37,979 nt of DNA, taken from Flavobacterium frigidimaris (GTDB lineage Bacteria > Bacteroidota > Bacteroidia > Flavobacteriales > Flavobacteriaceae). Location: assembly GCA_900129595.1 (NCBI GenBank), contig FQWG01000031.1:1-37979 (forward strand), read 5' to 3'. Under the pieces are notes generated by a model. The model had not been told where the DNA came from and ran no database searches. It saw only the letters and a program-made list of their open reading frames with translations. Shown piece by piece: positions 33,162 to 37,979 of this stretch (the stretch's first letter is position 1; the number at the start of each line of letters is the position of its first letter). Both the position numbers and the translations under genes were made by a program.

Positions 33162-34802
33162 ATGAAACGAATTAAAATGTCTGATTCAAAAAACAGATTT
33201 ATTTTATTGCTATTGCTGGTCATGCAGATTGGTTTTTCCCAGAATCAAATGCCTGTTCTTCAAAAAAAAGGAAATAAGACCCAATTGATCGTCAACGGAA
33301 ATCCTTTTATTATTCTTGGCGGCGAATTAGGAAATTCTTCGGCGACCAGTATGGAAAGTATGGAGCCCATTTGGTCGAAATTAACGGATATGAATCTGAA
33401 TACCGTTTTAACCCCAATTTATTGGGAATTAATAGAAAAGGAGGAAAACAAGTTTGATTTTTCTTTGGTAGATGATTTGATTCTCAGGGCCAGAAAAGAA
33501 AATCTCAAATTGGTTTTCTTATGGTTTGGATCATGGAAAAACAGTATGTCAAGTCATGCCCCTGAATGGGTAAAACTGAATCAGAAAAAATATCCCAGAG
33601 TTAAAGATGACAAAGGCAAAAGCCATGAAATTTTAACGCCTTTTAGCGAAAACAATTTGCAGGCTGATCTAAAGGCTTTTCAGAAACTGATGGCGCATAT
33701 TAAGGCTTTCGATCAAAAAGAGCAAACAGTCATTATGATACAGGTCGAAAATGAAATAGGAATGTTACCAACTGCCAGAGATTATCATCCGTTGGCCAAT
33801 GCAGCTTTTAAAAAAGAAGTGCCGGAAGAATTAATAAAATACCTGCAGAAAAATAAAACAAAACTAGTTCCTGAATTTTCAGCAATATGGAAGAAAAACG
33901 GTTTTAAAACATCCGGAAATTGGGAACAAATTTTCGGAAAAGGATTGCAGACGGATGAAATTTTTATGGCCTGGTATTTTGCCGAATTCACCAATAAAGT
34001 AGCCAAAGCAGGAAAAGAAAGTTATTCGATCCCACTGTTCGTAAATGCAGCATTAAATGCACCGGAGAAAAAACCGGGTGATTATCCAAGTGCAGGACCA
34101 TTGCCACACTTAATGGATATCTGGAAAGCAGCCGGAAATTCGATAGATTTTCTGGCACCCGATTTTTACAATCCATCATTCAAACACTGGAATGATCTGT
34201 TTACCCGTCAGGAAAATCCGTTATTTATACCCGAACACCGTTTTGATGCCAGCGCACCATTCAAAGGATTGTATGCAATAGGACATTATGAAGCGATTGG
34301 TTTTTCGCCTTTTTCGATTGAATCTGTAGCCGATGCAAAAAAAGAACCGCTGGGGAAAATATACGATTTGGTCAGGCAATTAACGCCCGTTATCGAATCG
34401 AATAAAGGGCAAGGCAAAATTGACGGCGTTTTATTAGACAAAGAAAACCAATCACAAATTGTCAGGTTAGGCAATTACGAATTTAATTTTAAACATGATT
34501 ATACCTTAAATTGGTCAGATGGCGCCAAAGAAGAAATCTGGCCAACGTCAAGTGCAATTATTATTCAGGCAGGAACTGATGAGTTTTATATTGCAGGATC
34601 CGGAATTGTAGTTACATTTAAGTCATTAAAAAATACAAATTTGAATGTCGGAATTTTAAAAACAGATCAGGGTAAATTTGAAAATGGACTCTGGCGTACG
34701 ATCCGACATTTTAACGGAGACCAAACCCATCAGGGAAGGCATCTCAGAATATCTGTTGGTGATTATGAAATTCAAAAACTGAAATTATATACTTATGAGT
34801 GA
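33162..34802 (+). CDS. GH35-like glycoside hydrolase with DUF5597-type C-terminus
   Basis: 546 aa. Signal peptide about 1-26 (NRFILLLLLVMQIGFS before QNQMP), so periplasmic or outer-membrane facing. TIM barrel with NPFIILGGELGNSS, LNTVLTPIYWELIEKEENKF, acid/base Glu198 in QVENEIG and probable nucleophile Glu358 in LFIPEHRFD. After about 410 a beta-rich C-terminal part of the DUF5597 kind (IVRLGNYEFNFKHDYTLNWS). Related proteins are annotated as beta-galactosidases; some act on galactosylated xyloglucan. In a xylan locus the substrate may be a galactose-capped side chain on xylan, or a different beta-linked sugar. An alternative start five codons downstream would also keep the signal peptide. 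Confidence 0.85.
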   Translation: MKRIKMSDSKNRFILLLLLVMQIGFSQNQMPVLQKKGNKTQLIVNGNPFIILGGELGNSSATSMESMEPIWSKLTDMNLNTVLTPIYWELIEKEENKFDFSLVDDLILRARKENLKLVFLWFGSWKNSMSSHAPEWVKLNQKKYPRVKDDKGKSHEILTPFSENNLQADLKAFQKLMAHIKAFDQKEQTVIMIQVENEIGMLPTARDYHPLANAAFKKEVPEELIKYLQKNKTKLVPEFSAIWKKNGFKTSGNWEQIFGKGLQTDEIFMAWYFAEFTNKVAKAGKESYSIPLFVNAALNAPEKKPGDYPSAGPLPHLMDIWKAAGNSIDFLAPDFYNPSFKHWNDLFTRQENPLFIPEHRFDASAPFKGLYAIGHYEAIGFSPFSIESVADAKKEPLGKIYDLVRQLTPVIESNKGQGKIDGVLLDKENQSQIVRLGNYEFNFKHDYTLNWSDGAKEEIWPTSSAIIIQAGTDEFYIAGSGIVVTFKSLKNTNLNVGILKTDQGKFENGLWRTIRHFNGDQTHQGRHLRISVGDYEIQKLKLYTYE

Positions 34803-35039
34803 TACTTTTTTCAGCCAAGACCCAATCGAAGGGAATAGGCGAAGTAATTTTACTAATTTTTTAAATGTTAATCTCAATTTGACAAATTAAAAAAATCGTA
34901 AAATTGAATAATCAACACAAAGTATAGATTAGTATAATTCGTGTAATTTGTGGCGGAAATCAAGCCCCACATAAGCAGATTAAAAAAAATCGTGTAAATC
35001 AGTTTTATCCCTTTAATCAGTGGGCAAAAAAAATATCAA
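34803..35039. repeat. Intergenic sequence with degenerate Flavobacterium-type repeats
   Basis: Contains related strings ATTCGTGTAATTTGTGGCGG (from about 34938) and AATCGTGTAAATCAGTTTTA (from about 34988), followed by TTTAATCAGTGGGCAAAAA. The CGTGTAA-T...TGTGGCAAA pattern looks like a dispersed repeat of this genus from memory. No gene and no terminator of quality lies in this 237-bp gap; any promoter of the esterase gene is not evident. Confidence 0.35.
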
Positions 35040-36965
35040 ATGAAACAAAGAATACTATTAGCTGCAATATTTTTGAGTTTCGCTCTCAATGCACAAATTA
35101 AATTACCAAGACTTATCAGCGACGGAATGGTTTTACAGCGCGATACCAAAGTAAAAATCTGGGGTTGGGCTTCTGCCAAAGAAAAAATAGAATTAGATTT
35201 TAACCACAAAACCTACAAAACCATTAGCGCCGAAAACGGAAAATGGCAAATCGAACTTCCATCACAAAAAGCAGGAGGTCCGTACGAAATGACCTTGAAA
35301 GCCAGTAATACAATTATCTTAAAAAATATTCTTTTCGGAGATGTTTGGGTTTGTTCCGGGCAATCGAATATGGAACTTCCGATGGACCGCCTGAAGGATA
35401 AATACAAAGATGTGATCGCTAAATCCGAAAATGCAAACATCAGACAATTTCTGGTTCCCGATCAATATTATTTTGCCAGTGAAAAAGAAGATTTTACATC
35501 AGGAGAATGGATCCAGGCAAATCCGATCAGTGTTTTGCAGTTTTCAGGCGTGGCATATTTTTTCGCCTTAGAAATCTATGAAAAATATAAAATTCCAATT
35601 GGGTTAATAAATTCCGCTTTGGGAGGATCTCCAGCCGAATCCTGGATCAGTGAAGAAAGCGTAAAGAAATTTCCGGACTATTATACTGAATTTTCAAAGT
35701 ATAAAGACGGAACACTCGAAAAACAAATCGATGAGAATGATCGAAAAGTAAGCAATGACTGGTATAAGTTAGCCAATACTACAGATGAAGGATTAAAAAA
35801 CAATTGGAAGAATGCGGACTTAGATGATACCAATTGGAAAACAATGAATGTTCCCGGATATTGGGCAGATAATGAACTTGGAAGTATAAACGGAGTAGTC
35901 TGGTTCAGAAAAGAGTTTATGCTTCCGACAGTAAAAGAAAACACGGCAAAACTTATTTTAGGAAGAATTGTTGATGCGGATTCGGTTTTTGTAAACAATC
36001 ATTTTGTGGGGACAACCTCATATCAATATCCGCCCCGAATTTATTCCTTTGATGCAAGTATTTTAAAAGAGGGTAAAAATGAAATTTCCGTTCGCGTTAT
36101 TAATAATTCAGGAAAAGGAGGCTTTGTTTTGGATAAGCCCTACGAATTGGTTTTGGGAAATGATACGCTCGATTTAAAAGGATTGTGGAAGTATCAATTA
36201 GGAGCTAAAATGTTACCCTTGCCGTCACCAACTTTTGTAAGATGGAAACCAGTCGGATTATATAATGCAATGATTGCACCTTTAAAAAACTATTCGATAA
36301 AAGGAGTGTTGTGGTATCAGGGAGAATCCAGTACCAAAAAGCCATCAGAATATTTTGCATTAATGGAAACATTAATTGCGAATTGGAGAACACAATGGCA
36401 ACAACCAAAATTACCTTTTATTTTGGTACAGCTCACAAATTTCATGGAACCAAAATCGGAACCCGTCGAAAGCAATTGGGCTGAATTAAGGCAGCAACAG
36501 CTTAATGTTTTAAGAATTCCCAACACCGGAATGGCTGTTATCATAGATTTGGGCGAATGGAACGATATTCATCCGTTAAATAAATATGATGTTGGTAAAA
36601 GACTTTCTTTGCAAGCCAGAAAACTGGTGTATCGCGAGAAGAATCTAATTGCTTCAGGGCCTGTTTTTAAAGCAATGCGACAAAAAGAAAATAAACTAAT
36701 CCTGAGTTTTACGGACACAGGATCAGGTTTAATGGCTAAAGAGAACGGTATATTAAAAGGATTTGCCATTGCCGGCAATGACGGAAAGTTTGTTTGGGCA
36801 AATGCTGTAATCGAAAGAGATAAAGTTATCGTTTGGAGTGATGCTATTATAAATCCGTCAAAAGTGCGATATGCCTGGGCCGATAATCCCTTAGAGGCAA
36901 ATATGTATAATAAAGAAGATTTGCCGGCTTCACCTTTTGAAGCGGATTTGGATGGTAGGAAATAG
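35040..36965 (+). CDS. Sialate O-acetylesterase-like (SGNH) carbohydrate esterase
   Basis: 641 aa with a type I signal peptide (about 1-18, ending LNA before QIKLP). SASA/SIAE layout: N-terminal beta-sandwich (LPRLISDGMVLQRDTKVKIW), then an SGNH esterase fold with nucleophile Ser109 in CSGQSNMELPM, GGSPAESWIS and GVLWYQGESS, and the Asp509-x-His511 pair in NDIHPLNK. A GH2-N-like jelly roll (about 255-375, including DTNWKTMNVPGYW and VVWFRKEF) is inserted in the esterase fold, as in CE20-type xyloglucan esterases. In this locus it most likely removes acetyl groups from xylan oligomers; family membership (CE20 or other) is not verified. Last gene of the polysaccharide region, closed by an 18-bp hairpin. 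Confidence 0.9.
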   Translation: MKQRILLAAIFLSFALNAQIKLPRLISDGMVLQRDTKVKIWGWASAKEKIELDFNHKTYKTISAENGKWQIELPSQKAGGPYEMTLKASNTIILKNILFGDVWVCSGQSNMELPMDRLKDKYKDVIAKSENANIRQFLVPDQYYFASEKEDFTSGEWIQANPISVLQFSGVAYFFALEIYEKYKIPIGLINSALGGSPAESWISEESVKKFPDYYTEFSKYKDGTLEKQIDENDRKVSNDWYKLANTTDEGLKNNWKNADLDDTNWKTMNVPGYWADNELGSINGVVWFRKEFMLPTVKENTAKLILGRIVDADSVFVNNHFVGTTSYQYPPRIYSFDASILKEGKNEISVRVINNSGKGGFVLDKPYELVLGNDTLDLKGLWKYQLGAKMLPLPSPTFVRWKPVGLYNAMIAPLKNYSIKGVLWYQGESSTKKPSEYFALMETLIANWRTQWQQPKLPFILVQLTNFMEPKSEPVESNWAELRQQQLNVLRIPNTGMAVIIDLGEWNDIHPLNKYDVGKRLSLQARKLVYREKNLIASGPVFKAMRQKENKLILSFTDTGSGLMAKENGILKGFAIAGNDGKFVWANAVIERDKVIVWSDAIINPSKVRYAWADNPLEANMYNKEDLPASPFEADLDGRK

Positions 36966-36990
36966 TTGAGGTTTGATATAGTCGTGAATT

Positions 36991-37029
36991 AAAAATCCAA
37001 AGTAAATAAACTATTTACTTTGGATTTTT
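36991..37029. terminator. Bidirectional terminator with 18-bp perfect stem
   Basis: Arms 36991-37008 and 37012-37029 are perfect reverse complements (core ATCCAAAGTAAATA) around a 3-nt loop. An A-run on the left and a T-run on the right give T-tails on both strands, so it can stop the esterase transcript and back up termination of the opposing tRNA transcript. Confidence 0.85.
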
Positions 37030-37067
37030 TTGTTTTTGTAATTGCTAATAAGTTGTAGAAAAAAAAG

Positions 37068-37095
37068 AAAACCCTTAACGATTGTTAAGGGTTTT
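37068..37095 (-). terminator. Rho-independent terminator of the tRNA-Ser gene
   Basis: On the minus strand AAAACCCTTAAC pairs with GTTAAGGGTTTT (12 bp) around a 4-nt loop, followed by C and eight T. It lies 6 bp beyond the tRNA 3' end. Confidence 0.8.
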
Positions 37096-37101
37096 AAATA
37101 C

Positions 37102-37189
37102 TGGCGGAGGAAGAGGGATTCGAACCCCCGGACCTGTTACAGTCAACAGTTTTCAAGACTGCCGCATTCGACCGCTCTGCCATTCCTCC
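37102..37189 (-). tRNA. tRNA-Ser (anticodon UGA), CCA encoded
   Basis: 88 nt on the minus strand, including an encoded CCA (37102-37104). Acceptor stem GGAGGAA/TTCCTCC, D arm with GCAGAGCGGTCGAATGC, anticodon stem-loop GCAGT-CTTGAAA-ACTGT giving UGA, a long variable arm (class II tRNA, as expected for Ser), and T arm GGGGGTTCGAATCCCTC. All stems pair. It reads UCA and related serine codons. The gene points toward the xylan region and ends at its own terminator. tRNA genes are common integration targets, but no attachment-site duplication was noticed here. Confidence 0.95.
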
Positions 37190-37221
37190 AGTAACACGCA
37201 ATCATTTTCTCATTAAGGGTG

Positions 37222-37229
37222 CAAATATA
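37222..37229 (-). promoter_or_regulatory. Putative -7 box of the tRNA-Ser gene
   Basis: On the minus strand TATATTTG, an exact TAnnTTTG match, about 33 bp before the tRNA 5' end. It predicts a start of transcription about 25 nt upstream of the mature tRNA. The -33 region (TTTTCAGC) is weak. Confidence 0.5.
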
Positions 37230-37440
37230 GAATGTTTTTTTTATTGCTGAAAATTTTTTGATGTTATTTATCAATAAAAAATATCCTTCAAAGGCTAAAG
37301 CTTCCAGACACGGAATATTAAAAAAATCTTCTAGAAATTTCTGATGAAATGGGAATTCTTATTTGTAAAAAAGTTTGTATTCAAGCCATGTACTATTTAG
37401 GAAAACGTTACTTTTTTGGTTAAAAGAAATTACAGCCACA

Positions 37441-37719
37441 TTATTGCAATTCCTTTAAGGCCGCAGCTTTAAGACCTTTTGGAGTGATAGTGCTCCGGTC
37501 AGTCATTTCATCTAATAGAACCATACCCTGATCATGTAGCAGTATCAAGTTTTCTAAAATAATTGACTGCAGGACCTGTTCATCTGGTCTTTCATCTGCC
37601 AGTTTATCAATAAGGAAGGTATACGGTCCAGCAATTTCTGCTAATTCTTCAAGTGAAACACTGCTGTTAAAATTTTCAGCCAGTGCTTTTAGAATTAGAT
37701 CGGTCAATTTTATTGTCAT
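37441..37719 (-). CDS. Small hypothetical helical protein
   Basis: 92 aa from the ATG at 37719. The frame stays open upstream to 37944 with another ATG at 37863 (140 aa) and a TTG at 37944, but the extra stretch reads less like a conserved protein and 37719 follows an A-rich leader (AATCAAAAGAT). Not recognised. It is predicted mostly alpha-helical, soluble and acidic in the middle (SVSLEELAEIAG, then DKLADERPDEQVLQSIILEN), ending ITPKGLKAAALKELQ. The pattern of short helices followed by a strand-turn and TPKG hints at a small winged-helix-like fold, but no family is claimed. No link to neighbours is visible. Confidence 0.5.
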   Translation of the reverse strand: MTIKLTDLILKALAENFNSSVSLEELAEIAGPYTFLIDKLADERPDEQVLQSIILENLILLHDQGMVLLDEMTDRSTITPKGLKAAALKELQ

Positions 37720-37979
37720 ATCTTTTGATTTATGCTGATTTAAAGTTATGACATTTTTTACTTTAAAATCATTGTAGTAAGAAATATTGTCAAAAATATT
37801 ATGGTAGTGTTGCCAAGAAAGGTAAGATGATAACTGTGGTCTATATTTCTGAAATAGTTTCATTATTAAGGATTCCACTGCTATCCTACCGTCTGGACAC
37901 AAATATTTATATTTGGCAAAAAATAAATTTTGAGAGAAAGACAATTAAGGGATATAAAAGATCAGCGTTTATTGAAGAG

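Noticed and set aside
1..37979. CRISPR array, insertion sequence, prophage or plasmid functions
   Set aside because: No regularly spaced repeats, transposase, integrase or replication gene was seen.

Overview
The window looks like part of a Flavobacterium-type (Bacteroidota) chromosome. It is AT-rich, uses TAnnTTTG-like -7 promoter elements and AT-rich leaders in place of strong Shine-Dalgarno sites, and carries a SusC/SusD pair and lipoproteins typical of the phylum. About 32 kb (roughly 2.3-37 kb), all on the + strand, form one large glucuronoxylan utilisation region. Its edges are ordinary chromosome: an alpha/beta hydrolase lipoprotein, a GNAT acetyltransferase and a PepSY-like protein on the left; a tRNA-Ser(UGA) and a small unknown protein on the right.

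Layout: (1) 2.3-4.9 kb, a LacI-type and an AraC-type regulator one base apart, then a PEBP (YbhB-like) protein. (2) 5.2-13.4 kb, GH67 alpha-glucuronidase, an SDR likely to be a fructuronate reductase, mannonate dehydratase UxuA, GH115 alpha-glucuronidase and a periplasmic GH10 xylanase. (3) 13.7-18.7 kb, a GPH-family transporter, a cytoplasmic GH43, a NUDIX-like regulator and a lipoprotein GH43. (4) 19.0-22.8 kb, a tight operon of a GntR-type regulator with a sugar-sensor-like C-terminus, xylulokinase and xylose isomerase; then a small transaldolase alone. (5) 24.6-37.0 kb, SusC, SusD, a surface glycan-binding lipoprotein, a GH10 xylanase split by two carbohydrate-binding modules, a GH35-like (DUF5597-type) enzyme and a sialate O-acetylesterase-like esterase.

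Inferred flow: the surface xylanase and glycan-binding proteins cut and hold xylan and SusCD imports decorated oligomers. In the periplasm GH115 and GH67 remove (methyl)glucuronate, the esterase removes acetyl groups, and GH10 and GH43 trim the chain. The GPH carrier brings small xylosides or xylose to the cytoplasm, where GH43, XylA, XylB and transaldolase act; glucuronate goes through the SDR and UxuA. Uronate isomerase, KDG kinase/aldolase, transketolase and any demethylase for 4-O-methylglucuronate are not in the window.

The strongest non-gene signal is a repeated near-palindrome, CAACCGATTG. It occurs six times: before GH67, twice around the transporter promoter, twice before susC, and once inside the coding start of the lipoprotein GH43. 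It has the central-CG symmetry of LacI-family operators and is the best candidate for a shared control site that ties the separated operons together, probably read by the LacI-type protein at 2339. Several palindromic or interspersed repeats and well-formed terminators mark the operon boundaries.
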